From Sceloporus undulatus (taxonomy: Eukaryota > Chordata > Lepidosauria > Squamata > Phrynosomatidae): DNA of 64,000 bases. The notes below the pieces were generated by a model. The model searched no databases. It had not been told where the DNA came from and worked only from the letters and a program-made list of their open reading frames with translations. The stretch spans positions 9,262,524 to 9,326,523 of the forward strand of contig NC_056530.1 of NCBI RefSeq assembly GCF_019175285.1, written 5' to 3'. Numbering within the stretch: position 1 is the first letter of the stretch; each line of letters starts with the position of its first letter. This document shows positions 44,471 to 54,786 of this stretch, piece by piece. The translations under genes and the position numbers were made by a program.

Positions 44471-44959
44471 CTCCCCAAATTTGCTTTGATTCATTGGCAG
44501 GAACCTCTGGCAAAGTTACCGTCTGCATGTGATACGAAGGAATTACACACCAGTCCTGCTTGAAATTGCCCAAGGGACCTTTCCTTCATTAGAAAAAATA
44601 GGATCAACAGTCATAACCAAATTGGAAATTGGATTCTTGGAATGAATGTCAAAACTTATTAAAATCCTTTGGTGGAAGAAGCCATGTGAACATAGCACTC
44701 CGTAATGATTCATATAGTTCTGGGCTACAGGCATGACCTTGAGTTAATTCATTTTGGAAACCCAAGCTATCGATGGACTTTATTTTGTCTGCATCACTAA
44801 CAGTGCCCTGTGGTGGTACCTTGGGATGATGCTGTTCGTAGTATCAGCCACACATTTTATGGCTTTGTGTCTTAATGAGCTGCATGACCCAAATCAACAT
44901 CCATGCATGAAATAAAGCAATACGTAGTCTGAATTCTTCCATTGGTGCATTCTTCTATC

Positions 44960-45076
44960 AATATTCACTTCCTTTGGAAGCGATATATGGAGAAGTATAA
45001 AAGGTCCAATACCCCAGACCTCTTCATACAGTCTCCAGGTTTCTAAACCTCACCAGTCTACCTACAACTGAACAAG
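44960..45076 (+). promoter_or_regulatory. Gene D promoter TATA box and non-coding exon 1
   Basis: gtataaaaggtcca starts at 44995. Exon 1 runs from about 45025 to 45076, ending ctgaacaag|gtaagc. Upstream, cacttcctttggaag (44967-44981) matches the cacttcctctggaaa found at the same place in gene F. Exon 1 shares ctaaa, then agtctacctac, with gene F. The promoter is homologous to those of E and F although the gene lies on the other strand. Confidence 0.85.
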
Positions 45077-45494
45077 GTAAGCAGTGCTAAACTTGTGTCA
45101 GATTTGCTGCTATCATTTCAGTCATTCTGAATCTTCTTCTCTATATGTCCATCATCCTTGAAGTATTTGTCTCTATGTTCTAACCCTAAGTTGCTTCTAC
45201 CTCTGCCTCATCGCTAACCTTATAGTAAGGTTTATCTTAGGATGCAGTTGTGTATGCACCTATATGGTCTTAGTGAGATTTCCTTCTGAATAGACGTCTA
45301 TAGGGCTGGACTACTAATTATACATCTGAAGGAAGGATTATCTAATAATATCATGTTGGAATCAAGGCATGTGTCTTCTACAGGTGGCCTTCAGAACAGA
45401 GAAAGGGTCTAACGGTGGTGAGCTTCCACTTGTAGACATTCCACTGTACAACGCTTATCTTTTATCTTCAGGGTAGCAGATAGTGGGGCTTTCT

Positions 45495-45772
45495 ATATTG
45501 CCCTTTGGGACGTCCGGAGGACATCCCTTTTTAAAAAAGGGGCGTCTCTTATAGACGCCCCTGGGCCTAGTACGGACTCCGTCTGTACAAGATGGCGCCG
45601 GCCCTTCTACATGGCCGGCGCCATCTTTGCGTATCGGACGCTGAGCGTCCGTACGCGTCGCGTCGCTTGTGACGTAGCTTCTTTTTCAGTCCGCAGGGGA
45701 GCCGTGCCGTATGGAGGCTCCGGCTCCGCCACGGACTAACTGGCAGCGGCGGTCTGTACCCCGCCAGAATAT
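45495..45772. repeat. Family Q element in gene D intron
   Basis: Left gccctttgggacgtccggag, right gcggcggtctgtaccccgcc. The centre holds the mirrored agatggcgccggcc and ggccggcgccatctt palindrome, and ggggcgtctcttatagacgcccc forms another hairpin in two halves. Strongly GC-rich against an AT-rich background. Confidence 0.7.
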
Positions 45773-45909
45773 GGTTTCTTCCTCGAATTTTGGTGTCACT
45801 CTTCAGGCAACACAACGAAGAAAACTGAACTGAGTTAGTAACCGAGGATTCGATTCCTGGTCTCCAGAGTCCTAGCCCTTGGCATTTAGTTCACCATTTT
45901 CTTCCTATA

Positions 45910-46395
45910 GTCATGGGCTTAATCGCACTGCAGAAGCAATGCAGTTTGATACGGCGTTAACTGCCATGGCTCAGTGTTACAGAATTGTTGTGGCACCAAA
46001 GCAATCTGACAGAGAAGGCTAAAAATGTCACAAAATTATAAACCATTGGTCCACAGCAGTTACAGCGGTGTCAAACTGCATTATTTCAGCAGTAAAGATA
46101 ACACCGTGTTCTGCAAGTATATCTACTTTTATCACATGGTTTAAACTCATATGATTTCTAAGCTTTTTGGTTTGGTCTGACGCTTGCCTCTTTGTATTGT
46201 GTGAGTATCAGTAAGAGCCTAAATACCCCCCAAAGTGTAGAGTCAGCCCAGGGGAATACTTGGATGAGAGACCATCAATGAATCTCAGGAGCTGTAGGCT
46301 CTATTTCAGAGGAAGGGACTGGTAAAACCACCTCTGAAAACGCTTTGAAATTCATGGGGTCAATGGGTAACTTGAAGGCACATACATAGACACAC
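45910..46395. repeat. Family S repeat and SINE scrap in gene D intron
   Basis: 45910-46090 holds a family S fold-back: gcactgcagaagcaatgcag on the left, and gtcaaactgcattatttcag on the right. About 46300-46395 is a SINE 3' scrap (ggtaacttgaaggcacatac). Confidence 0.55.
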
Positions 46396-46461
46396 AACAG
46401 TCAGGAGTATAAAGCTAATTCCTTTTTTCCTTTCCTTTAGCCTTACTCATCCTTCTCAGAG

Positions 46462-46674
46462 ATGGGTTCCTCCGGAGGCTGTGGATGCTGTGGACATAGT
46501 GGTGGAGGATCTTCCAACAATAATGGTACAAGCATAATTTGCATCCCCTGTAGTGGTGGTCACAACCACGGCTATTCCCATTGCCATGGCTCCCACTACC
46601 ACTGTGCTCCGCACGGCTACTACTTCTCCGGTTGTTCTCAGAAGCGCCATTCCCGCTACGGATATCACCACTGA
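46462..46674 (+). CDS. Gene D: Cys/His-rich small EDC protein, 70 aa
   Basis: Likely a cornified-layer protein. Exon 2 begins at 46441 after ttttttcctttcctttag, and the ATG is 21 bases in. The N-terminus MGSSGGCGCCGHSGGG and the following SSNNNGTSIICIPC match the family block of C, E and F. The second half differs: eleven His in 70 residues, in short-spaced groups (HNHGYSHCHGSHYHCAPH), and a basic-aromatic end (QKRHSRYGYHH). Only eight Cys remain. Exon 1, promoter and polyadenylation site are all visible. The His/Cys spacing could bind metal such as zinc or copper; that is inferred, not shown. Birds have Cys/His-rich EDC proteins (EDCH, feather histidine-rich proteins), an attractive comparison I cannot confirm. 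Confidence 0.85.
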   Translation: MGSSGGCGCCGHSGGGSSNNNGTSIICIPCSGGHNHGYSHCHGSHYHCAPHGYYFSGCSQKRHSRYGYHH

Positions 46675-46761
46675 GCTTCCAGAAGTCAAACTCAACATGG
46701 TTGTCCCAACCTCTGGAAGAATCTCAGTGCCATCGACCTCTGTTGGAAGACCTGTCTGATG

Positions 46762-46961
46762 ACCTCCTCCTTCTCCTCCTCGTCCTCCTCCTCGTCCTCC
46801 TCCTCCTTCTTTCACTTCTTCCTTTTTCTTTCTCCTCTTTGGAAAACTGACTCTTAGGTAGCAAAGGAGGCAGGTTGGCTTGTGTCGCATATGTCGGTAC
46901 GCTTTTCTCTGCTTCCTGAGTGATGAAATTTCCCTGAACTTCTGTTCTATAAAGTAATAAA
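46762..46961 (+). other. Gene D 3' UTR with CTC-rich tract and polyadenylation signal
   Basis: A pyrimidine tract of CTC, CTT and CGTC triplets (about 46762-46810) follows the stop codon. aataaa at 46956-46961 is the probable polyadenylation signal, giving a 3' UTR of about 300 bases. Confidence 0.7.
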
Positions 46962-47191
46962 CCTCTGTTATCACACTATTGTGTGTGTGGGAAGGTTCTT
47001 CAAAATGATGAGTGCCCCAACACTCATAAACATAACATTTAGCATACATTTGTTGGGTAGGATGGCACTGTTTGAGGGGACTGTTTCTCATCATGACTTG
47101 AGAGCAAGGGTAGCCCATTGTGCACATGCAGTGATTCATTATAACAATGGAATTCTTCATTAGTTTTCTTCTTGAAGGAAATAATGAGTAG

Positions 47192-47265
47192 AATCATAGA
47201 ATGATAGAGCTGGAAGAGACCACAAGGACCTTCCAGTCCAACCTCCTGCCATGCAGGAAGACACA
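47192..47265 (-). mobile_element. CR1 LINE 3' scrap
   Basis: gaatcatagaatgatagagc through ccaacctcctgccatgcagg, the last 70 bases of CR1 in reverse. Confidence 0.75.
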
Positions 47266-47472
47266 ATCAAAGCTGGGCAAATAGCAAAGCGAGGCAACTC
47301 ACCTGGAAGGCAGCCCTTTCCTACCAGTGCACCGGGTGTCACCCCTTTCTTAAGTATCACTTAGTGTTGTCTGCTCCCCTAGCAACTCTCTAGTGATGCC
47401 ACCAAGTAGAGTACTCCGACCTCCACAACCTCCTAAGCAGTGAGTTTCAATGGTATAATAATTTGGTTGATT

Positions 47473-47705
47473 CATAGAATCATAGAGTTGGAAGAGACCC
47501 CAAGGGCCATCCAGTCCAACCCCATTCTGCCATGCAGGAAATCTCAATCAAAGCATCCCCAACAGATGGCCATCCAGCCTCTGTTTAAAGACCTCTAAGG
47601 AAGGAGACTCCACTACACTCCAAGGCAGTTTGTTCCACTGTCAAACAGCCCTTACTATCAGGACGTTCCTCCTAATGTTGAAGTGGAATCTCTTTTCCTG
47701 GTAAC
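47473..47705 (-). mobile_element. CR1 LINE fragment, 3' end
   Basis: tcatagaatcatagagttgg through gaatctcttttcctgg, close to the family consensus. Confidence 0.85.
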
Positions 47706-47848
47706 AGGATGACAAGCAGAGCTGCCCCAGCGCATACCCATAATCATCCCATAGTTACTTGGGTCAAGGACTGGACCTATACTGAGAGGCCTTTCAGTCA
47801 CCTGCTATGTTGGTGATCAAACAGTTTTCACAAGGCTATACTGGATCA

Positions 47849-48612
47849 GTGGCATCTCTAGGGTTGGTGTCACCCATTGCGGTCACTCATGGTGTCACCC
47901 ACCCCATTGACCTCCTTCTCCCATTCCGCACCTTATAGAAACCTTGGTATTTTTTTTTTTGGCACTAATGTTACTCATAAATCATAATTCCCATATTGAA
48001 TATAATGCTAATAGTGGTGACATAAAAAACTGGCAAAATTAAAATTATATTTTCAAATTGCAATATCATTTGCATGACCTAAATGTATTTACAGATACAT
48101 AGTGAAGATTTGGTTGAAATGTAATGTTTTTGGAGAAAATTTAATTTAAAAAAATCAATTTTTTTTTAAAAAAAATCAAGTTTTGAAACTTGAATTTGAA
48201 TTTTAAAAAACTCTAGGGGGGGCTTTCTTATCCCACCAAGGTTCATCTCACCCCTGCCATCTCTTAAAGCGAAGGTTCTCAACCTTCGTAATGCCGCAAC
48301 CCTTGAATACAGTTCCTCATGTTGTGGTGACCCCCAACCATAAAATTGCGGTGTCTCGGTTCCTAAGACCATCAGAAATATGTGTTTTCCAATGGTATTA
48401 GGTCACCCCTGGAAAAGGGTCGTTTGACCCCCGAAGGGGTTGCAACCCACAGGTTGGGAACCACTGTCTTAAAGCATTTTAAAGGGATACAAGCAAATGC
48501 CACAATGTTTCTGCCAAAATACAAGTGTTTGAGCAGAAGTGGTATCACTGCCTTTTAGGGTGTCACCTGGTGCAGTCCACATCCCCCGTATCTCCCTAGT
48601 GATGCCACTCTA
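47849..48612. mobile_element. TIR-bearing DNA element containing a SPIN insertion
   Basis: The ends agtggcatctctagggttgg and ccctagtgatgccact are inverted repeats. The body is AT-rich without coding. It is interrupted at 48270-48466 by a SPIN-type hAT copy with its own 8-base target duplication. A partial relative is at 36098-36270. Confidence 0.65.
48270..48466 (-). mobile_element. SPIN-type non-autonomous hAT transposon
   Basis: Ends are cgaaggttctcaacctt and ggttgggaaccactg (inverted repeats). Inside, tgttgtggtgacccccaacc, gcggtgtctcggttcctaag and gggtcgtttgacccccgaag match my memory of the SPIN_NA consensus. A perfect 8-base target duplication, tcttaaag, flanks it at 48262-48269 and 48467-48474. 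The element is 197 bases with no transposase. SPIN elements are known for repeated horizontal transfer among tetrapods. Confidence 0.85.
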
Positions 48613-48675
48613 CTGGATATCTGATGTAAGGCCTTAAAATGTAGATCCAGTAGCTCACCTAGAATAAAAGAATCA

Positions 48676-48972
48676 TAGGCGCGTTACAGACCACCTAAAA
48701 GTGGCGGTCTGCCGGCGCTGCTGGTTGCTCTGTGAAGGAGCCATAGCAGCCAAACCGCGCGGCTGCCGCATGGAGCAAAAAAGAAGCCCCCAAATGACAC
48801 ATCTTCCTGCAGCATGGTTATGACGCCGCGAGGCAATGCACAATGTGTATAGGGCACCGCCATTATTATGCCCCCGTCACGTGCTAGGGGTGAGGCCGGT
48901 GTGGACGCTAGGTCCCCGGCCAACCCCTAGCATGTGATGGGGGCGCCTCAAGAGTCCGTCTGTAATGGGCCA
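48676..48972. repeat. Family Q element, well preserved
   Basis: Left ggcgcgttacagaccaccta, right gagtccgtctgtaatgggcc are inverted. Internal arms gcccccgtcacgtgctaggg and ccctagcatgtgatggggg mirror each other. Confidence 0.75.
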
Positions 48973-49400
48973 TAGCTTTGGAAGAGACCACAAGGGCCAC
49001 CCTGTCCAACCTCATTCTGCCATGCAGGAAGACACATTCAAAGAACCTCCAAGATGACCATCCAACCTCTGTTTAAACAACTCCAAAGAAGGAGACTCTG
49101 ATGGAGAGTCTTCCACTGTCGAACATCTCTTACTGCCAGGAAGTCAACAGCATCCCAAGATTCCATATCATTCAGTCGTGCCATTTAGAGTGGCATCAAA
49201 CTGCATTCATTTTGTAGTGTAGATTTTACCAACATCTACACTCAAACATCTTTTACTGGCAGGGAGGTCTTCCTAATGTTAAGGTGGAATCTCTTTTCCT
49301 GTAGTTTGAAACCATTGTCCCAGGTCCTATTCTCTGTAGCAGCAGAAAACAAGCTTGCTCCATTCTCAGTATGACATCCCTTCAAGTTTAATCATAGCTA
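48970..49400 (-). mobile_element. CR1 LINE fragment split by a short repeat
   Basis: The CR1 3' end lies at about 48970-49145 and resumes at about 49245-49400 (ctcaaacatcttttactggc). The 49145-49245 insert holds a family S-like segment (gagtggcatcaaactgcatt). Confidence 0.7.
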
Positions 49401-49408
49401 TCATAGCA

Positions 49409-50415
49409 TCATAGAATCATAGAGTTGGAAGAGACCGCAAGGGCCATCCAGTCCAACCCCATTCTGCCATGCAGGAAATCTCAATCAAAGCCCTTCCTTT
49501 GACAGATGGCCATCCAGCCTCTGTTTAAAGACCTCCAAAGAAGGAAACTCCACTACACTCAGAGGAAGGAGTGTGCTCCACTGTTGAACAGCCCTTACGG
49601 TCAGGAAGTTCCTCCTAAAGTTGAGCTGGAATCTTTTTTCCTGTGCTTGCATCCATTGTTCCGGGTCCTGATCTCTGGTGCAGCAGAAAACAAGCTTGCT
49701 CCCTCCTCAATGTGACATCCCTTCAAATATTTAAACAGGGCAATCATATCACCTCTTAACCTTCTTTTCTCCAAGCTAAATATCCCCAGTTCCCTAAGTC
49801 TTTCCTCATAGGACAGACCCTTCACCATTTTAGTCGTCCTCCTTTGGACATGTTCCAGTTTCTCAACATCCTTTTTGAATTGTGGTGCCCAGTACTGGAC
49901 CCAATATTCCTGGTGGGGCCTGATCAGAACAGAAGAGAATGGCACTATTACTTCCCTTGATCTAGACACTATACCTCTATTGATGCAGCCTAAAATTGCA
50001 TTGGCCTTGTTAGCTGCCGCATCGCACTGTTGACTCATGTTCAATTTAGTGTCTACTTAGACTCCTAGACCCCTTTCACACATATGTCTCTCATTCAGCC
50101 AGGTGTCGCCCATCCTATATCTGTGTATTTCATTTTCCTGCCCTAAGTGCAGTACCTTACATTTCTCCGTGTTGTATTTCATTTTGTTAGCTTTGGCCCA
50201 GCTTTCTAGTCTACTCAGGTCATTTTGAATTTTGATCCTATCCTCTGGGATATTAGCTACTCCTTCTATTTTGGTGTCATCTTTATTGTTTTCCTGGGTA
50301 AATATCTCCAGCTCCCTAAGCTGCTCCTTGTGGGGCTTGGTGGTTTTCAGACCTTTCCCCATTTTGTTTGCCCTTCTCTGGACAGCCTCCAGCTTGTCGA
50401 CATCTTTTTTTAAAT
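49409..50415 (-). mobile_element. CR1 LINE fragment, longest copy
   Basis: In reverse it covers about 1 kb. A 147-codon frame at 49601-50044 encodes [40 protein letters not shown] and [20 protein letters not shown]. Upstream, 50057-50300 adds RIKIQNDLSRLESWAKANKM and KYNTEKCKVLHLGQ, the reverse-transcriptase C-terminal and connection region. A further CR1-like piece at 50290-50415 (KKDVDKLEAVQRRANKMGKG) repeats the more downstream module, so two copies may be joined. Confidence 0.85.
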
Positions 50416-50647
50416 TCCAAAAACAGAGACAGAAGATAAACATTTTTAACAGCAGCAGACACAAAGCATCATGGTTTTGACTTGTTAAAGAGAAGAAGCT
50501 CCCCAGACAGTCTATAAAGACATTGATGGCACCAATATTGTTGTGCTTGGTGAGACAGCTATGTTGCTACTCATTGGGACTGACTCCCCAAACTTTCGTT
50601 ACCACATCATATTATTTTATTTTATTCTGTTTTTAACTGATTGTATG

Positions 50648-50940
50648 TACAGTGCGCCCGCGTCATATGTGGGCGCGCCATACGTGGATTTGAGCATATG
50701 CTCAAATCTGCAGGGAGCCGCGTGGGAGTGCACGGGGTGCAAGGGGCGGCACATCCCATTCAAATGAATGGGGCATGCACCTGTGGCATGCGTGCACTGC
50801 TGTGCCACTGCACCGCCACCCTGCCACCACATGCACAAACCCCATTCAAGTGAATGGGGCTCGAGCATACCCGTTTTTTGGCTTACGCAGGGGGGGGGGG
50901 GGCGGAACGGATCCCCCACGTAAGCCAAGGATGCACTGTA
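50648..50940. repeat. TIR element, family T, best copy
   Basis: Left tacagtgcgcccgcgtcata, right gccaaggatgcactgta. The internal gatttgagcatatgctcaaa is a small palindrome, and cgttttttggcttacgcagg precedes a G run. TA flanks suggest TA target sites. Confidence 0.75.
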
Positions 50941-50967
50941 CAGCGATGGGTAAATTTGTGTAAAAGC

Positions 50968-51017
<50 letters not shown>

Positions 51018-51041
51018 NNNNNNNNNNAATAATTAATAATC

Positions 51042-51081
<40 letters not shown>
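50968..51081 (+). repeat. (AAT)n and (ACA)n microsatellites with an assembly gap
   Basis: (AAT)n at 50968-51017, ten N at 51018-51027, then (ACA)n to 51081. The two arrays suggest the tail of a SINE. True length is unknown because of the gap. Confidence 0.9.
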
Positions 51082-51356
51082 GGAGGAATTGCTGCCTCCA
51101 CTACTGATATAATAGATCCAGGGAGAGCAACAACAGTGGAAGCAGCAACAAGGCATACAGCAAATCCTTTACATGGAGTTGGCTGTTACATATTTTCACC
51201 TTTGCCACTTTCTGAGAGGGCTTTCACTAAGGATCAGAAAAACCAATGGAGAAAGAGCGGCGTTCCAGACCCACATTGCGTCTTTGTTCGTACAACAAGT
51301 AATTTTAAAGAAACTTGACAAAAGAGAAAGATTTTATATATATATATATGACTTCA

Positions 51357-51362
51357 TTTATT
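51357..51362 (-). other. Polyadenylation signal of gene E
   Basis: Minus-strand aataaa, about 260 bases beyond the gene E stop codon. The same segment (catttatttaaggagcaa) recurs in the gene F 3' flank at 57929-57945. Confidence 0.65.
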
Positions 51363-51620
51363 TAAGGAGCAACATGGGGATTTCTACAGCTTGGGGAGAA
51401 GAGAACGAGACTCGCACCCAATCTGTCGTGCCTCTTTTGTTTCTTGGGACTTCTTGAAATTGGATTTCCGAAGAGAGGAAACAAAAGCGAAGAAGAGATG
51501 ATGGTGAAGGTTGGCGAAGAGGAGAGAAGGAGGTCATCAGGGAGGATGGCAATGGTGCTGAGATTATTCTAGTTGATAGGGCTTCCATGTTGTTCCTTGG
51601 AGAGTTTCGCTCCCAGAGCT

Positions 51621-51845
51621 TCAGTTACCGCAACAACAACCGGAGGAACCATTGCTCCCATTGCTGATTAAGTAGATACAGGGAGTACTGGTGCAACAGG
51701 AACCACAGTAACCGGGACAGCAGGATTGGGAGCAAGAGGAATAGCAAGGGCAACAGGAGGTGTTACAGCCACAAGGGATGCAGCACACCCTCATTGAATT
51801 GCCATTGGAAGATCCGCAACCGCATCCACAGCATCCATAACCCAT
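51621..51845 (-). CDS. Gene E: Cys-rich small EDC protein, 74 aa
   Basis: Likely a disulfide-linked protein of the cornified layer. Exon 2 starts at 51866 after tttcctctcttgtag, and the ATG follows 21 bases later. Twenty-one of 74 residues are Cys (28 per cent). The N-terminus MGYGCCGCGCG leads to the family block SSNGNSMRVCCIPCGC. A Cys/Ser/Tyr/Pro middle follows (SCCPCYSSCSQSCCPGYCGS), then a Cys-poor segment CIYLISNGSNGSS and the end GCCCGN. Gene F is a close paralogue in a duplicated block, with the same exon 1 and 3' flank. No charged residue occurs except one Arg. The product cannot be given a standard name from sequence alone. Confidence 0.87.
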   Translation of the reverse strand: MGYGCCGCGCGSSNGNSMRVCCIPCGCNTSCCPCYSSCSQSCCPGYCGSCCTSTPCIYLISNGSNGSSGCCCGN

Positions 51846-51984
51846 CTTTGAGAAGGAAGAGTGAGGCTACAAGAGAGGAAAAAGAAATGGTGTTAGTGTA
51901 TTTTGTTAATAACATGCACAATGTGAGGCTTACCAGGGGGTACACTAGCTGTCGAGCTAACTTCATGTTAACAAGAGCCCTTCA

Positions 51985-52092
51985 AAAAGTATGCTTTGGG
52001 TATGCTTTGATTGAGAGTTCCTGCATGGCAGGGGGTTGGGCTGGATGGCCCTTGTGGTCTCTTCCAACTCTATGAGTCTATGATTCTATGAT
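51985..52092 (+). mobile_element. CR1 LINE 3' scrap in gene E intron
   Basis: gctttgattgagagttcctg through ggctggatggcccttgtgg to tctatgattctatg. Confidence 0.8.
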
Positions 52093-52194
52093 AAAGTATC
52101 TTCTGGGAGACAATATCCTCCAAAAGTGGGCCCTGGTAGGCTTAGTGACCATGAGAAACACTATCTCCTAAAATGCACCTGATCTGTTCATAGA

Positions 52195-52520
52195 ATAGAA
52201 CCATAGAATCATAAAGTTGGAAGAGACTGCAAGGCTCATCCAGTCCTACCATGCAGGAACTCACAATCAAAGCACCCTCCAAAGATGGCCACCCAGCCTC
52301 TGTTTGAAGACCTCCAAATAAGATGACTCCTTCACTCTCTGAAGAAGTGTGTTCAACTGTCGAACAGCCCTTACTGTTAGGAAGTTCATCCTAATATTTA
52401 GATGGAATCTCTTTTCCTGCAGTTTGCTCCATGTCCTACTCTCCGGAGCAACAGAAGCTTATTCCATCCTTAATATGGTATCCCTTCGAATATTTAAAGA
52501 GGGCTATCATTTCACCTCTG
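52195..52520 (-). mobile_element. CR1 LINE fragment in gene E intron
   Basis: atagaaccatagaatcataa through ttcactctctgaagaagtgt to cgaatatttaaagagggcta, in reverse and fairly diverged. Confidence 0.8.
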
Positions 52521-52621
52521 GCTCCATGAGATTGCTGGGGAATTAAAATGGCAGCTAGAGCCAACCACTGGGCAGTACTTTGAGCTGGGAGGAATGGAGG
52601 AGGCGCAATGCATGATGAAAT

Positions 52622-53072
52622 CTTGAAGTCAAAGGTTTTCTCTGAAGATGCCAGCCACAGATGCTGGCGAAATGTCAGGAATAAACTCTTCTAGAACACA
52701 GCCTCATTGCCCAAAAAATCCACCAAAAAGCATGATGAAATTTTTACGCTAATGCTGACACTGGGGCTCTTGGCCAGTTTGCAAATCATCCTTGAAGTAG
52801 TTCTTTGTGGGTTTTTCGGGTTATGTGACCATGTTCCAGAAGAGTTTATTCCTTTCACCAGCATCTGTGGCTGGCATCTTCAGAGAATGCTGTCATGGAA
52901 GAGAGTGGGGTCACACAATATACATACCCCACTCACTTCCATGCCAGCATCCTCTGAAGATGCCAGCCACAGATGCTGGCGAAATGTCTGGAATAATCTC
53001 TTCTAGAACATGACCACAGAGCCTGAAAGACCCACAAAAATATGGATGCCGGCCATGAAAGCCTTCACATCC
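52622..53072. repeat. Two family P fold-back repeats in gene E intron
   Basis: 52622-52722 is an internally deleted copy (tgaagtcaaaggttttctct joined to the right arm). 52795-53072 is a fuller copy with both arms (tttgtgggtttttcgggtta; gaaagacccacaaaaatatg) and the mirrored centre gggtcacacaatatacatac. Confidence 0.75.
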
Positions 53073-53416
53073 TTGAAATGTTTTGAAGAAAACAACACAC
53101 ACTTCTTGAATAGGAACTGCACCGGTACTATCCTTTGGCAGTAATGCCACAAGAAGAAAGAAACAATATAGTTCCTAACACCTAGGCAATATAATCTACA
53201 GCAAATGGAAGGAGCCAAGTGCTGTGACCCTGCTATGCCTTCTTAGGTTACTCCTGGTGTTTCCATTCCTGGAACAGAGAAATTCATCCCAACACATCCC
53301 TTGCTACATGAAAGTTAAGAGCAGAATAGGGAGAGACGACTACTCTCAAGTAATATTAAGATAAAACAGAAGATGGGTACTAGAATACAGTCTGATACAG
53401 GTTTAGTACAGCTTAC

Positions 53417-53520
53417 CTTGTTCACTGGTTGGTGAGCTTTAGGAACCTGAAGACTGAATGAAGAGAGATGGGGTGGTGGACCTTTTATACAGCTCCATGT
53501 CCTGTTTCCAGAGGAAGAGA
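53417..53520 (-). promoter_or_regulatory. Gene E promoter TATA box and non-coding exon 1
   Basis: Minus strand: ttcctctggaaacaggacat, then gtataaaagg at 53481-53490, then exon 1 ending gtgaacaag|gtaagc at 53417. It matches genes D and F through TATAAAAGGTCCA and the CTCTTCATTCAGTCTTCAGG part of exon 1. Transcription probably starts near 53455. Confidence 0.85.
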
Positions 53521-54194
53521 GGCATTACCAGAAAGAGGGTCACCTCATCATTAACCATGCATCATGGTTTGGCACATGGTTGTTGATCTGGCCTGGAGGT
53601 CTTATTTTAGTGCGTTGTCACAAAATGCATGATTGCACCTAATAACAGTGCATTCCTCAGCTGTGACAACAGGGCACTTTCAGTATTATGGATACAAGCA
53701 GGTCTATGTTCAGAACGGCTTAGAGGAATGCATGCGCTCAGGGCCATGCCTGTTGCTCTGAAAAGGTCTGATTCATCACAGTGTGTTTCTAGTTTACACA
53801 TAATCCACTGCGTGCAATTATAATCTCTTTGACCATTCATTCTGAATATTGTCATTTCCACAATGATTGTTAATGACAATCCCTGCTCCTTAGGGAAGAC
53901 TAGCTCCCTTTGGCAATCTCAAGGAGATCCATGGCATAACTCACCTGCATTTAGGAATGTAAGTGTTTGCTTGTTTCATTTCTCACATGCAAAAACAAAT
54001 GAGTTTATACTGTTCTTCCCACTGGGCAGGACTGTGTGACTTTAAAGTATTCATTGCTCATTTCCTTTTGTATCTCAACACTTCTCGCAAAGGCAGCATA
54101 CGGCTGAATGAAACAATTCATTTCTTTTTCTTCCCACTCGGCAAGTCAAATTTCTAATCAATCCAAATGGAATCCCATACTACTGTTTATGGCC
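53521..54194 (-). other. 5' flank of gene E, homologous to the gene F 5' flank
   Basis: Aligns base by base with about 59680-60240: caaaatgcatgattgcacct matches caaaatacatggttacacct; actttcagtattatggatac matches gctttcagtgttacggatat. It belongs to the E/F duplicated block and may include upstream regulatory sequence. No separate gene is seen. Confidence 0.7.
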
Positions 54195-54500
54195 AAGTGT
54201 AGACTCGTGTAAAGCGCCGGCCAGGGGCCGATTTTAGGCCTCTGGAGAGTGGGATGTCCACATGCTCCCGAGCCCTACCATGCTGTCCAGATGCCATAAT
54301 GGCTTGCCCCCACCCACACAGGGGCCGCCATGATGACGTGCGTGTAGCGCAGCATTCAAATAGTGCTGCACCACACGGACATCATCATAGCGCGCAAAGG
54401 CAGCGATGACGCCTTGCATGCAACCTAACAAGAACCAACCTGGAGCAGGTCTGCTGCACCCTCCACCTGGGGAAGATGGCCGTCTGTATCCCCCCCTATA
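54195..54500. repeat. Family Q-like element
   Basis: gtgtaaagcgccggccaggg on the left and gaagatggccgtctgtatcc on the right, with ggggccgccatgatgacgtg inside. Confidence 0.5.
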
Positions 54501-54551
54501 TTATGTAACTCTTTGTATAGTTATTACATGACAGAAGTCCTAAGAAACAAT

Positions 54552-54786
54552 GGTCCCATACAGACAGGCCAAAATAAAGCTGCTTCGGGTCACTTCAGAG
54601 GTATGCTATTTCAATGATGCATGCATCCTAAGAGTCCGGAAGTTGCACCAAAGCTGTGCTCTAGTCCTTAGGATTGGAACATGGCTTTGGTGCATCTTCT
54701 GGACTCTTAGGACGCATGCATCATTTAAACAGCATACCTCCAAAGTGACTTGAAGCAGCTTTATTTTGGCCTGTTTGTAAGGGGCC
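54552..54786. repeat. Family R fold-back element
   Basis: Left ggtcccatacagacaggcca, right ggcctgtttgtaaggggcc. The arms pair through agctgcttcgggtcacttca and gaagcagctttattttgg. It is a close relative of 37741-37975, and near-perfect complementarity leaves a short loop at about 54660. Confidence 0.85.

Noticed and set aside
46456-47160. A 234-codon minus-strand frame over gene D
   Set aside because: It is antisense to gene D and its 3' UTR, rich in Glu/Gly from the CTC tract, and lacks an EDC-type promoter. Gene D has visible exon 1, acceptor and polyadenylation signal on the plus strand.
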